Assembly: GCF_030811855.1 (NCBI RefSeq)
Contig: NZ_JAUSRN010000024.1
Coordinates: 1-58,991 of the forward strand
DNA: 58,991 nucleotides
DNA from: Variovorax paradoxus
GTDB taxonomy: Bacteria > Pseudomonadota > Gammaproteobacteria > Burkholderiales > Burkholderiaceae_C
Reading direction: 5' to 3'
The notes under the pieces are model-generated. The model searched no databases, was not told where the DNA came from, and was given only the letters and a program-made list of their open reading frames with translations. The stretch's first letter is position 1. Each line of letters starts with the position of its first letter. Shown here one piece after another: positions 17,197 through 27,088 of this stretch. The position numbers and the translations under genes were made by a program.

Positions 17197-19398
17197 ATGG
17201 CTGGCGAGAGTTCCTCCTTCCATCTGCTGGACGAGCGCATTCAGCGCTTCATCTGGCAGCAGGGTTGGGAAGATCTGCGCGAGGCTCAGGAGCTGGCGGT
17301 ACCGCTCATACTTCCTGCGGACCAGGACGTCATCATCGCCGCGGCGACTGCCGCCGGAAAGACCGAGGCGGCGTTCTTGCCGGCGCTCACGAATCTGCTC
17401 CATGGCAGCGGGGAGGGCCTCATCGTCTACATCAGTCCCCTGAAAGCGCTCATCAACGACCAATTCGGCCGTTTGGACCGGCTGTGCGAAGCGCTGGACA
17501 TCAAGGTCTGGCCCTGGCACGGCGACATCACTTCCGGTGTGAAGGCCAGGTTCTTGAAGAAGCCCGAAGGGGTTCTGCTCATCACCCCAGAGTCCCTCGA
17601 GGCGATGCTTTGCAACCGAGGCACCTCGATCGCCGCTGTGTTCAAGGAGGCGCGGTTCTTCGTGGTGGACGAACTGCATGCGTTCATTGGTTCGGAGCGG
17701 GGAAAGCAGCTGCAGTCGCTGATGCACCGCATTGACCGAGCGGCTGGCCGTCGCATTCCGCGCATCGGATTGTCCGCCACGCTCGGCGACATGAGCTTGG
17801 CCGGCAAGTTTCTGCGCCCTGGTGGAGCGCCGGCGCTTGTCGAATCAACGTCTTCGGGAGTCGAGATCAAGATTCTGGTCAAGGGATACGAGGAGCCGAC
17901 CGCCATCAAGCAGGTCGACGGTCAAGAACCTGACCCTGTAAGCCCGGCGCAGATTGCCGCGCACCTCTTCAAAGTCCTGCGCGGCTCGAACAACCTTGTC
18001 TTCCCGAACTCCAGGCGGGAGGTCGAACGCTACACGCACATCCTGAACGAGCTCTGCGAGCGTGAGCAGGTACCCAACGAGTTCTGGCCGCACCATGGCA
18101 GCTTGTCCAAGGAGATTCGCTCCGAGACCGAGGCGGCGTTGAAGCAGAAGGAGCGCCCAGCCACCGCCATCTGCACCAATACCCTGGAGTTGGGCATCGA
18201 CATCGGGGCCGTCAAAAGCGTCGGCCAGATCGGTCCCCCTCCTTCAGTCGCGAGCCTTCGCCAGCGGCTTGGTCGCTCTGGTCGGCGCGAGGGTGAGCCG
18301 GCCATTCTGCGTGGCTACGCTGTCGAAGATGCCCGGTCCGGGCTGACTTCCCTGAAGGACAGGCTGCGATTGGACACGCTGCAGATGGTCGCAATGATTT
18401 CGCTGCTCCTGGAAGGCTGGTTTGAGCCGCCACAGGTCGCAGGCACCCACTTCTCCACGCTCATTCAGCAGCTGCTTTCGGTCATCGCCCAGAACGGCGG
18501 CGCGTCGGCCAAAGAGCTCTTCACCCTGCTGTGCGCGCCAGGCTCGCCTTTCGCCGGCATTACTTCTGGGGAATTCCTGGAACTCCTGCGGCACCTCGGG
18601 ACGAAAGAGCTGATTCTTCAAGAGTCGTCCGGCGTGCTCCTGCACGGCCCGCTCGGTGAGAAATTCGTCAACCACTACACCTTCTACGCGGCCTTCGCCT
18701 CGGATGAGGAGTTCCGGATCGTCGCCGGCGGCCGCACGCTCGGAACGCTGCCGGTCAGCCAGATGTTGACTGCCGGCCAGCGGATCCTCTTTGCTGGCAA
18801 GACTTGGCGCGTCGAGGAAGTGGATGACGCTCAGAAGACCATCTTTGTCACGAGAGCCTCGGGTGGTGTCCCGCCCCTCTTCTCTGGTGGCCCCGGTCGC
18901 ACCCACACCCGTGTGAGACAGCGCCTGCGCGAGCTTCTCCGCGGCCAGGAAGTACCCGCCTTCCTGGATGTCACGGCTCGGAAGTTTCTCCGCGAAGCGC
19001 GCGATGAGTATGAGCGTCTGGATCTGGACAACAAGGTGACGCTAGACCAGGGGAATGAAGTGATGCTGCTGACGTGGCTCGGAGATGCCGCGAACGAGGC
19101 GCTAGCCTGCCTGTTCATGCGACGAGGGTTCACGGCCATGGCCGCGGGACCGGGCGTCGAGGTCCACAAGAAGGCGGGCGGCGTCCAGGAGGTGCTGGAT
19201 GCCCTTGGCGATTTCGCCGTTGAGGACGTCCCCGATCTCGACTTCCTCCTTGCGGACGCCAAGAATCTGGCCCGGGAGAAGTGGGACTGGGCCTTGCCCG
19301 ATGGGCTTCTCCGCAAGGCTTACGCCAGCCAGTACCTGGATCTGGCCGAAGCCGCGGATTGGGTCAAGGCAGTTGGCCAGGCGCAGGCTGGGTTGTAG
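17197..19398 (+). CDS. sngC: Shango helicase SngC (Lhr-like superfamily 2 helicase)
   Basis: 733-aa DEAD/DEAH-type helicase. Motif I is ATAAGKTEA (around residues 50-58), the Walker B is VVDELHAF (about 155), motif III is SATLGD, motif V is TNTLELGIDIG and motif VI is QRLGRSGRR, all intact. Layout and the long C-terminal half (wing and scaffold region, about residues 400-733) recall Lhr and the BrxHI helicase of BREX. The ATG at 17197 follows the sngB stop closely. It completes the TerB-ATPase-helicase trio that defines Shango. Confidence 0.87.
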   Translation: MAGESSSFHLLDERIQRFIWQQGWEDLREAQELAVPLILPADQDVIIAAATAAGKTEAAFLPALTNLLHGSGEGLIVYISPLKALINDQFGRLDRLCEALDIKVWPWHGDITSGVKARFLKKPEGVLLITPESLEAMLCNRGTSIAAVFKEARFFVVDELHAFIGSERGKQLQSLMHRIDRAAGRRIPRIGLSATLGDMSLAGKFLRPGGAPALVESTSSGVEIKILVKGYEEPTAIKQVDGQEPDPVSPAQIAAHLFKVLRGSNNLVFPNSRREVERYTHILNELCEREQVPNEFWPHHGSLSKEIRSETEAALKQKERPATAICTNTLELGIDIGAVKSVGQIGPPPSVASLRQRLGRSGRREGEPAILRGYAVEDARSGLTSLKDRLRLDTLQMVAMISLLLEGWFEPPQVAGTHFSTLIQQLLSVIAQNGGASAKELFTLLCAPGSPFAGITSGEFLELLRHLGTKELILQESSGVLLHGPLGEKFVNHYTFYAAFASDEEFRIVAGGRTLGTLPVSQMLTAGQRILFAGKTWRVEEVDDAQKTIFVTRASGGVPPLFSGGPGRTHTRVRQRLRELLRGQEVPAFLDVTARKFLREARDEYERLDLDNKVTLDQGNEVMLLTWLGDAANEALACLFMRRGFTAMAAGPGVEVHKKAGGVQEVLDALGDFAVEDVPDLDFLLADAKNLAREKWDWALPDGLLRKAYASQYLDLAEAADWVKAVGQAQAGL

Positions 19399-19674
19399 GC
19401 ATCCGCGATCCCTGTGTAGATGTGCGGCGCCGAACACTTCACGATCGCGCCAGCGCAGTCTCCGTGGCGGCATGCATGTCGGTCGGCGCGGTGGCCAACC
19501 GGGGGAAAGCGCCCTAGTGGGCAACTCCAGGCAAACACCGCACGTTCGGAGGTTGTGCTGACAGTTTTATTCTGCTGAAATGAACTTGCAGTTCGGGCCG
19601 GAGGAGAGAGCGGGCGACGGCATCTGAGCGGTCGCTTGGCGCATCACGTGCCGAAGAACAATGAGGAGAACGTG
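19399..19674 (+). other. Gap between Shango and the AddAB-like pair
   Basis: About 275 bases without a supportable gene. The only clear element is a strong ribosome binding site, aatgaggagaacgtg, directly ahead of the ATG at 19675. No terminator hairpin was found, so readthrough from the Shango operon is possible, though the distance also permits a separate promoter. Confidence 0.45.
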
Positions 19675-22323
19675 ATGAGCGCACCCGTTCGGAATACGGC
19701 CGTCGTCTTTGGCCGCCTGCAGTCCAGAGAGCTACGGCTCGTCGCAGCGCGCAACCGCGCCGCAGGCCTGCAAGTCATGACCATCGAGCAACTGGCCTGC
19801 CGCTTGGCGGGAGGTTTCTGCCGGCCGGTCGAGGATGGGGCGCTTCGCAAGGCTCTCCAGACTGCGCTTGGGCAGACCGCGCTGGGAGAACTTGAGGAAA
19901 TCAAGCTTCTCCCAGGGATGGTGGATGCCTGCGTGGGCACGCTGCGAAAGGTTTGGACGGCTCGCATCGACCTGTCCAGCTCCGGCGAGCATCCACGATT
20001 GGCTTCGCTCGCGGCCTTGGAAACTGCCCTGCTTGCCCTGCTCCCCGCCGGAATGAAACGGCCCGGAGAGCTTGTTGATGCCGCCCTCGCACGCGTTCAA
20101 TACGCGCCAGCCAGCCTCGGAAATATCGACGTTCACGGGATGACCGAGTTGGAACCTTGCTGGAGGCCCCTCCTGCAGCAGCTTGCTGCCATTACGAAAG
20201 TCCGATGGCATGCCGGCGCCCGTTCCGTTCCGGCATGGCTGGACAACATGGGCGTGGAGGTGGTCATCTGTGCCGCAGCTGCTCCCCAACGCGAGACCAT
20301 CAGCGCTGCGTCCGCCTTGCATGAAGCCGTGGAAGCCATGCGCTGGGCCCGCCAACTTGTCGCCACCGGAGTGGCCCGGCCGGGCGAAATCGCCATAGCC
20401 TCCACGTCACCTGGCGACTTCGATGACCACTTTCTGGCGCTTCGGGCTGACGCGAACATGGATCTGCACTTCGTTCACGGGACGACGATAACTGCGAGTC
20501 GCGAGGGCCAGGCTGCCGCTGCCCTCGCGGACATCCTGCTACGTGGCGTCACCCAACGCAAGTTCCGGCGCTTCGTGGCACTCGCAAGAGCCACCGGCGG
20601 GCCTTTTGCCGAATTCCCGGATGGCTGGTTGAAGGTCCTGCCATCCGACGCCCCACTGTCGTCCGCACAGTCTTGGCAAAAGCTGCTCATGGGCCTTACG
20701 GCACAGCATTGGCCAACCGAGGCGGACATGACCGCGCAATTGCGTGAGCTTGTCGAACTTCTGCAGTCTGGTCACTCTGGAGCAGAAGCTGCGGGCGCCG
20801 CCCTCCTTCGTGGCCGTGCCCTCAGCATCTGGAAGAAGGCTCTTGCTGCGGGCCCTGCGGCCTCCCTGGACCTCACGCTCCAAGGAATGCGCGAAGACGA
20901 TTGCCTCGAGCCTTCTGAGAGCGTCGTCTGGATCCCCGCCGCTCACCTCGCCGCGTCCCCTCGACGGTTCGTCAGGCTTCTCGGCCTGAACTCGTCCCGC
21001 TGGCCGAGGCGCCAGTCCGAAGATAGGCTGCTGTCCGACCACATCCTTCCGAGAGAGCGACTCGAGCCGCTTGCGGTGTCGGAGGCGGACCGGCGCGACT
21101 TTGAAACCATTCTGCGTACAACGGAGCGCCAGGTGGTGCTGTCTTATTCCCGTCGGGACAGCGAGGGGCGGCTTTTGGGCTTGAGTAGCTTGCTCCACGA
21201 AATGCCGGCACCGACCTACCTGAGACGCCACCGGCGGGCGGACCACGCGTTCAGTGAGTCCGATCGACTCGCCGCCCGGCCAGAAGAGTTCGGCGCGGCG
21301 GCCCAAGCAGCGAGCGCCGACCGGTGCTGGCGGGGCTGGTGGCAGCCCATTCTCACTGCGAACGATGGCCGAATCCGGGCTGAGCACCCGGTCGTCCTTG
21401 CGGCCCTGAATCGCCGGCAGTCTGCAAGTTCACTTGCACTGTTGTTGCGAAACCCCCTTGGGTTCATCTGGCGTTACGGTATGAAGCTCGGAGCGCCCGA
21501 GTTGTCCGAAGAGCCGTTGGTTCTCGGTGCGCGAGAGTTTGGCAACTTGGTGCACTCTGTTCTGGACACCGCATTGCAGGCCACGGTGCGGCAACGGGCC
21601 GCTGGCGGTCAAGTCGACTTCGCGGCCGCGGTGAATGCTGGGCTCTCCGAAATTCGCGCCAGGTGGGAGGCGCAAGAGCCGATACCGCCAGACTTCATCT
21701 GGAACCGTACGATCTCAGACGTCGGGCAGCTGGCCCGATATGCACTCGAGTCGACAGATCAGCGCGCCGACGGCTGGAGTTCTTTCAGTGAGGTCGCATT
21801 CGGTGGCTCCAATCCGAAGTCCGATGCCCCGCTGCCATGGGACCCCGCACAGGAAGTGCTCATTCCAGACACATCGTTCCGCGTGAGCGGTTACATCGAC
21901 CGGCTCGACGTCGAAGCTGGAAATTCACGCGCCCTCGTCGTTGATTACAAAACGGGCAAGGTGCGCGACGAATTTGTCTTGAATGGCGGAAAAGAACTCC
22001 AGCGGTGTTTGTACGCGTTTGCCGTCAAGGCGCTGCTTGGTCACACGCTGGTGGTCGAGCCGTCTCTGCTCTACCTGCGCGAACAGCAATCGATGCCGAT
22101 GACCGACCCCGACGCCGCCTTGACTGCACTCAAGGGATACCTGAACAGCGCCCGAGCCAATCTGGCGGCTGGCAATGCGGTTCCGGGTGTCGAGGCAGCT
22201 GACAGATACGACGACTTGGCATTCGCACTTCCCGCAAACGCCGCGGCCAGTTATTGCAGGCGCAAAAAGATGTCAGTTGCTGAGTTGATGGGCGACGCCA
22301 CGCAAGTTTGGGAGGCCAAATAA
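19675..22323 (+). CDS. AddB-like PD-(D/E)XK nuclease, 882 aa
   Basis: This resembles the AddB subunit of AddAB helicase-nucleases: an inactivated helicase-like body with a C-terminal RecB-family nuclease. I chose ATG 19675 for its gaggag site over a TTG 39 bases upstream. The nuclease core shows SGYIDRLDVEAG then ALVVDYKTGK (about residues 740-765), with the D and DxK catalytic residues present, and a tyrosine/glutamine segment GGKELQRCLYAFAVKALL following. I see no Walker A at the N-terminus and no set of four cysteines for an iron-sulfur cluster, unlike canonical AddB. It overlaps its partner by one base (TAATG), indicating a tightly coupled pair. Confidence 0.8.
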   Translation: MSAPVRNTAVVFGRLQSRELRLVAARNRAAGLQVMTIEQLACRLAGGFCRPVEDGALRKALQTALGQTALGELEEIKLLPGMVDACVGTLRKVWTARIDLSSSGEHPRLASLAALETALLALLPAGMKRPGELVDAALARVQYAPASLGNIDVHGMTELEPCWRPLLQQLAAITKVRWHAGARSVPAWLDNMGVEVVICAAAAPQRETISAASALHEAVEAMRWARQLVATGVARPGEIAIASTSPGDFDDHFLALRADANMDLHFVHGTTITASREGQAAAALADILLRGVTQRKFRRFVALARATGGPFAEFPDGWLKVLPSDAPLSSAQSWQKLLMGLTAQHWPTEADMTAQLRELVELLQSGHSGAEAAGAALLRGRALSIWKKALAAGPAASLDLTLQGMREDDCLEPSESVVWIPAAHLAASPRRFVRLLGLNSSRWPRRQSEDRLLSDHILPRERLEPLAVSEADRRDFETILRTTERQVVLSYSRRDSEGRLLGLSSLLHEMPAPTYLRRHRRADHAFSESDRLAARPEEFGAAAQAASADRCWRGWWQPILTANDGRIRAEHPVVLAALNRRQSASSLALLLRNPLGFIWRYGMKLGAPELSEEPLVLGAREFGNLVHSVLDTALQATVRQRAAGGQVDFAAAVNAGLSEIRARWEAQEPIPPDFIWNRTISDVGQLARYALESTDQRADGWSSFSEVAFGGSNPKSDAPLPWDPAQEVLIPDTSFRVSGYIDRLDVEAGNSRALVVDYKTGKVRDEFVLNGGKELQRCLYAFAVKALLGHTLVVEPSLLYLREQQSMPMTDPDAALTALKGYLNSARANLAAGNAVPGVEAADRYDDLAFALPANAAASYCRRKKMSVAELMGDATQVWEAK

Positions 22324-25300
22324 TGGCGACCGTACCCCTGGCAGATGCTGCCGCTCGCCACGCGGCGCTGAGCGCTCACGGCCAAACACTTCTCGTAGAA
22401 GCCGGAGCGGGTTCCGGCAAGACGGCGGTCCTGGCCGGCCGCATCGCGATGATGCTTCTGCAGGGTGTCAACCCCACGAGCATTGCCGCGGTCACATTTA
22501 CTGAGCTCGCCGCGAGCGAGCTGTTGCAGCGAGTACGTCACTTCGTGGACCGCCTCTTGCGCGGCAACGTGCCGCTGGAGTTGAAGCTGGTTCTTCCTGA
22601 CGGGCTAAACGAGGCGCAACGGCAGTCGCTGATGCAGGCGCAGGCGAACATCGATGACGTCACTTGCTCAACCATCCACGGTTTCTGTCAGCGGCTGATC
22701 CGTCCCTACCCGGTTGAGGCCAACATCGACCCGGGTGCCTCCATCATGGACCGCGACCAGACAGAACTCGCTTTCCACGATGTTGTCGATGAGTGGCTGC
22801 GAGAGGAATTGAGCGCTGACGCTCAGGGGGTCTTGGCAGAGCTGATGCTAGCGGATACCGAAGGAACACTCGCAACGGTCAAGCTGATTCTGAAGCGTCT
22901 GAAAGAGCAGGAGGACGTGCGCACGCCGGCTGCAGGGTCACTGGAAGACGCATTGACTGCTTTCAAAGATGCGACGGTGAGATTTGCGCGAGTTCCGCAG
23001 GACGCTGGCTTTGCAGAACCAGAGACTGGCCAGGCCATAGCAGCCTTTTGCGGCATGGCGAATGGCTTGGATGCCTTGGACATCAGCAAGCCTGCCGGCC
23101 TTGTCGGACTCTTGCAATCGAAGCCTCATGCGGTCTTATGCAACAAGGCGGGCGAGTTCGGTGCTTTCCAAAAAAAGGGCAAGTGGGAGAAGGCTGCGAA
23201 AGAGGTTGGCCTCTCGACCGCTCAGGGCGGGCAAGTTGCCGCGGAGGCCACCACCGCGCACGCAGCCTGCTGCCAAACGTGGAACGCAATGCTTGCCACG
23301 GCCTCGGCGCAAGTCACAAGTGAGTTGCTCCCAGTGCTGCAGCCAGCCATTGACCGAATGCAGGACTACAAGCGCTCTGCGGCACTCATGGATTTCGACG
23401 ACCTCTTGAGGTCAGCCCGGAATCTGCTGCGTGGCCACCCGGCCGTTCGCACGGCTCTTGCGGGCAAATACCAGCACGTGCTTGTGGATGAATTTCAGGA
23501 TACGGACCCGGTTCAAACCGAAATCTTCTGGCGCTTGTGCGGGGACCCGCCGGTCGGGATCGACGATGCGAACTGGCGCGGCTTCCGGATTCGTCCGGGC
23601 GCCCTCTTCCTTGTTGGCGACCCGAAGCAGGCCATCTACCGCTTCCGCGGTGCCGACGTGCGCGCTTATGTGGAGGCTCGCGAAGCGCTCCGGTCCCAAG
23701 ACCCGAACAGCATCATCCCCATCACAGTGAACTTTCGTTCGTGTGGTCCGATTCTGGACCACGTCAACCAGCGTTTCGCGGCACCTCTCGCGCTCGCCGG
23801 ACAGCCGGGCTTTATTGCACTGCAGGCCTGGCATCCTGCGCGAGAAGGCGGTCCCTGCGTTTCGGCGCTGGATGTCCGCGTGGCAGACGCGAACGGCAGG
23901 GCAAACGCCGAGATGATACGAGACGGCGAAGCAGAAGCGGTCGCGCGCCTGTGTGCCTATCTCATCGGCAATGAACTCATCAAAGACCCGGACACCGGAG
24001 AGCGTCGGCAATGCCGAGCGGGAGACATTGCCTTGCTCGCGCCGACTGGTGCGGAACTGTGGAGATACGAGCAGGCATTGGAAGACCGTGGCATCCCGGT
24101 CGCCACGCAGGCTGGAAAAGGCTTCTTCCGGCGTCAGGAGGTACAGGACCTCATCGCCATCACCCGCGTGCTCGCCGATAGCCGCGACAGCCTGGCCTTA
24201 GGGGCGCTGCTTCGTGGCCCGGTGGTCGGCCTGGCCGACGAAGAGATTCTGGGCATCCTCTGGGCTCTGAGAGACCGAGAAACGGGCCAACCAGCTTCCC
24301 TCAGTCTGAACCTGGATGCGGGCCTCATCGAGCATCCGCTCGCTCGCGATGTCTTGCAGCGGCTGCAGGGTCTGCGGCTGAAGGCTCGCAGCACGACCGC
24401 ACACAATTTGCTCGCGCAGGCTGTAGACGAACTGCGCGTCCGACCCGTGTTGATGCAGCGCCATGGCCGCCAAGTGGAGCGTGCGTTAGCAAACGTGGAC
24501 CTCTTTCTGAACCTCAGTCGTGCGTACGACATTCGAGGCCTCACAGCGTTTTCGGACGCTGTGCGCAATGCATGGGAGGACGACAGCCGCGCCGTCGAAG
24601 GCCGGCCGGACGCTCAAGAGGAGTCGGTGTCTCTCTTTTCGATGCACGCGGCCAAAGGACTGGAGTGGCCAGTCGTTGTGCCGATCAACGGTGCCACCAC
24701 GACGATGGCGCCCAGTCGAGATATCTTGTCCCGCGACGACAACACGCTGTACTGTCCAATTTTAGGAGTGGCACCTGTTGGGCATGAGGCAGCTCTGGAC
24801 GCAGAGAAGGCCGAACTCCAGCGCGAGCGCGTCCGGCTTTGGTACGTGGCCGCCACTCGCGCGCGCGAGTTGATGGTCATTCCGCGTCTGGACGCGCCGG
24901 TTGCCAGGAATGCTTGGAGCGCCCTCGTGGACCTCGGACTTGCGGCACTTCAGCCAATCGCTATGCCCGAGAACGTGCCGGAATTGGTTCCGGGCGCGCC
25001 AGAGGCTGCGAACACACAGACCAGGGAAGTTTTCCAGCAAGAAGCGGCCCGCGTGGCTGCGGCCAGTCATGCCATCAATTGGATTGTGCCCAGTCGCGAA
25101 GAAGACGCCGCCAAGCCACTGGAGCAGGCAGAGGTGCCGGAGGTCTACATCACCCCTCAAGGCGATGAAATCCAAGCGATCGGTGAATCTGTCGCAATTC
25201 AGGGTGGCCGCGAGCGCGGCTTGGTCCTGCACAAGCTCTTGGAAGAGGTCCTCACAGGCGAAACGGCTGACAATGCCGACTCGCTGGCAGCGCGAGCCGC

Positions 25301-25706
25301 CGAACTTGCAGCGATGCTCGGTGCAGTGGTCTCCGACAATCCAGCGAATGGCCTTTCCCCTTTCGATCTTGCGACTGCTGTGCGCAGGACATTGGCAATC
25401 GATATCGTGGCGGCGCTTCGCCCATGGCTTCTGCCTGAGTTCAACGTCTACGCTTCGAGCGACATCGAAGGCAAAGAATACGTTCGCACGGGGATCGTCG
25501 ACGCAATTGCTTACGACGAGGATGGAAAACCTCTGGCGGTGCTGGACTGGAAGAGCGACGTCGCACCGACCGCCCACGTCGTTGAACACTACAAGGCCCA
25601 AGTTCGCTCGTACTTGGAGATAACTCGCACGCCGAAGGGTTACGTCGTCTTTGCGACCACTGGTGCGGTTCACGAAGTCACTTCATCGGGCAGCGAGAAC
25701 GGATGA
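22323..25706 (+). CDS. AddA-like UvrD/RecB helicase-nuclease, 1127 aa
   Basis: Superfamily 1A helicase with every motif intact: Walker A GAGSGKT (residues 28-34), motif II VLVDEFQDTDP (about 387), motif III LVGDPKQAIYRFRGADV (about 435), motif V FSMHAAKGLEW (about 773) and motif VI WYVAATRARELM (about 839). A C-terminal PD-(D/E)XK nuclease has LAVLDWKSDV (about 1075). This is the AddA plan (helicase plus nuclease) and matches the AddB-like gene upstream. Housekeeping AddAB/RecBCD normally sits elsewhere, so this divergent copy next to Shango is probably a defence variant. The ATG at 22323 overlaps the upstream stop. Confidence 0.85.
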   Translation: MATVPLADAAARHAALSAHGQTLLVEAGAGSGKTAVLAGRIAMMLLQGVNPTSIAAVTFTELAASELLQRVRHFVDRLLRGNVPLELKLVLPDGLNEAQRQSLMQAQANIDDVTCSTIHGFCQRLIRPYPVEANIDPGASIMDRDQTELAFHDVVDEWLREELSADAQGVLAELMLADTEGTLATVKLILKRLKEQEDVRTPAAGSLEDALTAFKDATVRFARVPQDAGFAEPETGQAIAAFCGMANGLDALDISKPAGLVGLLQSKPHAVLCNKAGEFGAFQKKGKWEKAAKEVGLSTAQGGQVAAEATTAHAACCQTWNAMLATASAQVTSELLPVLQPAIDRMQDYKRSAALMDFDDLLRSARNLLRGHPAVRTALAGKYQHVLVDEFQDTDPVQTEIFWRLCGDPPVGIDDANWRGFRIRPGALFLVGDPKQAIYRFRGADVRAYVEAREALRSQDPNSIIPITVNFRSCGPILDHVNQRFAAPLALAGQPGFIALQAWHPAREGGPCVSALDVRVADANGRANAEMIRDGEAEAVARLCAYLIGNELIKDPDTGERRQCRAGDIALLAPTGAELWRYEQALEDRGIPVATQAGKGFFRRQEVQDLIAITRVLADSRDSLALGALLRGPVVGLADEEILGILWALRDRETGQPASLSLNLDAGLIEHPLARDVLQRLQGLRLKARSTTAHNLLAQAVDELRVRPVLMQRHGRQVERALANVDLFLNLSRAYDIRGLTAFSDAVRNAWEDDSRAVEGRPDAQEESVSLFSMHAAKGLEWPVVVPINGATTTMAPSRDILSRDDNTLYCPILGVAPVGHEAALDAEKAELQRERVRLWYVAATRARELMVIPRLDAPVARNAWSALVDLGLAALQPIAMPENVPELVPGAPEAANTQTREVFQQEAARVAAASHAINWIVPSREEDAAKPLEQAEVPEVYITPQGDEIQAIGESVAIQGGRERGLVLHKLLEEVLTGETADNADSLAARAAELAAMLGAVVSDNPANGLSPFDLATAVRRTLAIDIVAALRPWLLPEFNVYASSDIEGKEYVRTGIVDAIAYDEDGKPLAVLDWKSDVAPTAHVVEHYKAQVRSYLEITRTPKGYVVFATTGAVHEVTSSGSENG

Positions 25707-25801
25707 AAGACAGCTCCACCACAGCCGGTGCTGAAGACACAGTACGCACAGCTATTCCGACAGGCCAGCGATCGCTGTACGAGACCGACCGCCGGTCCGC
25801 G

Positions 25802-26100
25802 TCAAGCCGATGCAATCAGCATTCCTTCCTGCGCCACCGCGCTCGCGAGGGACTTCATGAACAACCAGTTCTGCTGAATCAACTGTTCGCTGGCTTCGTC
25901 CGGTGCGAAGCCAAATGCACGCAGTTGCCTGTCGTATACGGCTGGCGGCCATGCGGGGTGTCGGCGGCCGCCCTGAGCCACTCCGGCCCGGGGAGCACAA
26001 AGCCTGTGAATGGGATGAAGTCGTAGAAGCCTCTCACCGGCTCAGACCGATCGCCACCTGTTTCGCCGTCGCAGGGTGTCGAGAAGGAATATCTTGAGCA
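25802..26100 (-). pseudogene. C-terminal remnant of an unknown protein, frameshifted
   Basis: Minus-strand translation gives two convincing pieces in different frames. One runs from about 26100 to 25960 and includes VRGFYDFIPFTGFVLPGPEW. The other runs from about 25960 to the stop at 25802 and includes AVYDRQLRAFGFAP and QQNWLFMKSLASAVAQEG. Together they form a tail of about 95 residues with one indel near 25960. An in-frame stop lies just upstream at about 26103, so the gene is dead. I do not recognise the family. Confidence 0.45.
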
Positions 26101-26117
26101 GATTTACGATCCTACCT

Positions 26118-26822
26118 ATGCCCATTAATCAAGAAAGTTGTGAAAGCTTCTATCAAGGAGCCTTCGCCGAGCACCATATCTGCAGCTTGTTCTTCCTCTA
26201 TGGATATGAGGCTCAGAAAGTTTCTCCAGATGTTGGCATCGACCTGATAGTGACAAATATCGCTCGATCTCGATTCAAAGGGGAAGTGCCTCTGCGCAGC
26301 GAGATCCAGGTCAAGAGCGTGCTGCTCGACGCCAGCGGTGCTTTCGCCAGTATTTCTGCTGAGGAACTCGAATTCCTCAGCTCAGGCGATCACCGGTACT
26401 GTGTGTTCGTCATCTTGCACGGGCTTCGCGGGAGCTGCGACCCTCAGAGCTTTGAACGTGGCGACGACCCCGATGCGATCAATGCCGTCGATCGAGACTT
26501 GCAGGCTTTCGCCGAGCAACTTGCAGCCACTGAAGGCCGAGCACGCCGCCGACAAGGCGCACTTTCCATTCACGATTTCGACCACGTGGAGCTTTCACGC
26601 TTCTGGTTGCATTCCTCCCAAATGAAGCGAATGCGCGAGGAGCGCGTATGGCGGCTGAGGCCCAATGGCCTGTTTGGCTTGAGGATAACTTTGGAAGGTC
26701 GATCGGTCATCGTTGGCGAAATTCGCTTGATCCCGGAGCTGAACGACATACGCTATATCACTGCAAACTGCAGCGCAGGTGGCAAAGTTCGCAAGGGGGC
26801 CCTGTCGATGGACGACTATTGA
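26118..26822 (+). CDS. DUF4365-like (PD-(D/E)XK-fold) protein, 234 aa
   Basis: The N-terminal 70 residues have the spacing of DUF4365 and related restriction-endonuclease-like folds: a Glu in AFAEHHICSLFFLYGYEA, an Asp in VGIDLIV, and a strand EIQVKS giving the [E/Q]xK element. A basic linker (GRARRRQGA) and a second beta-rich half (LFGLRITLEGRSVIVGEI) follow. The start is ATG 26118; an upstream GTG at 26076 would place codons inside the preceding remnant. It sits alone in the defence block. A nuclease role is inferred from the pattern only. Confidence 0.6.
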   Translation: MPINQESCESFYQGAFAEHHICSLFFLYGYEAQKVSPDVGIDLIVTNIARSRFKGEVPLRSEIQVKSVLLDASGAFASISAEELEFLSSGDHRYCVFVILHGLRGSCDPQSFERGDDPDAINAVDRDLQAFAEQLAATEGRARRRQGALSIHDFDHVELSRFWLHSSQMKRMREERVWRLRPNGLFGLRITLEGRSVIVGEIRLIPELNDIRYITANCSAGGKVRKGALSMDDY

Positions 26823-27088
26823 TGTCTTCGGATGAAGCAGCTCCTGCGTGCTCCGCTCTCCAGGGACTCGCTCAGCGAAGCTCCGATTCGCAATCACATG
26901 CGATAACGAGGAACTGAGCCGCCATGGCCCCACCCGGCAATTCCGGCTGACCGATTCGCCGATACCAACGCCGTGCCGCAAGGGTGGATTTCACGCGGCG
27001 TCAAAGCAGACTCCAACGGTCCGATTCACCGGGTGGGATCCGGGAAGAGGTCGGAAGAGGTGCTTGGACTTTACGACGGTCCCACGGC

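Noticed and set aside
13456..19398. A BREX system, because of the BrxD- and BrxHI-like genes
   Set aside because: No PglX methyltransferase, PglZ phosphatase or BrxC/PglY is present, and the first gene is a TerB protein, which fits Shango.
25703..26026. A 107-codon plus-strand frame after the AddA-like gene
   Set aside because: Codon use is poor and the opposite strand carries convincing protein-like segments.
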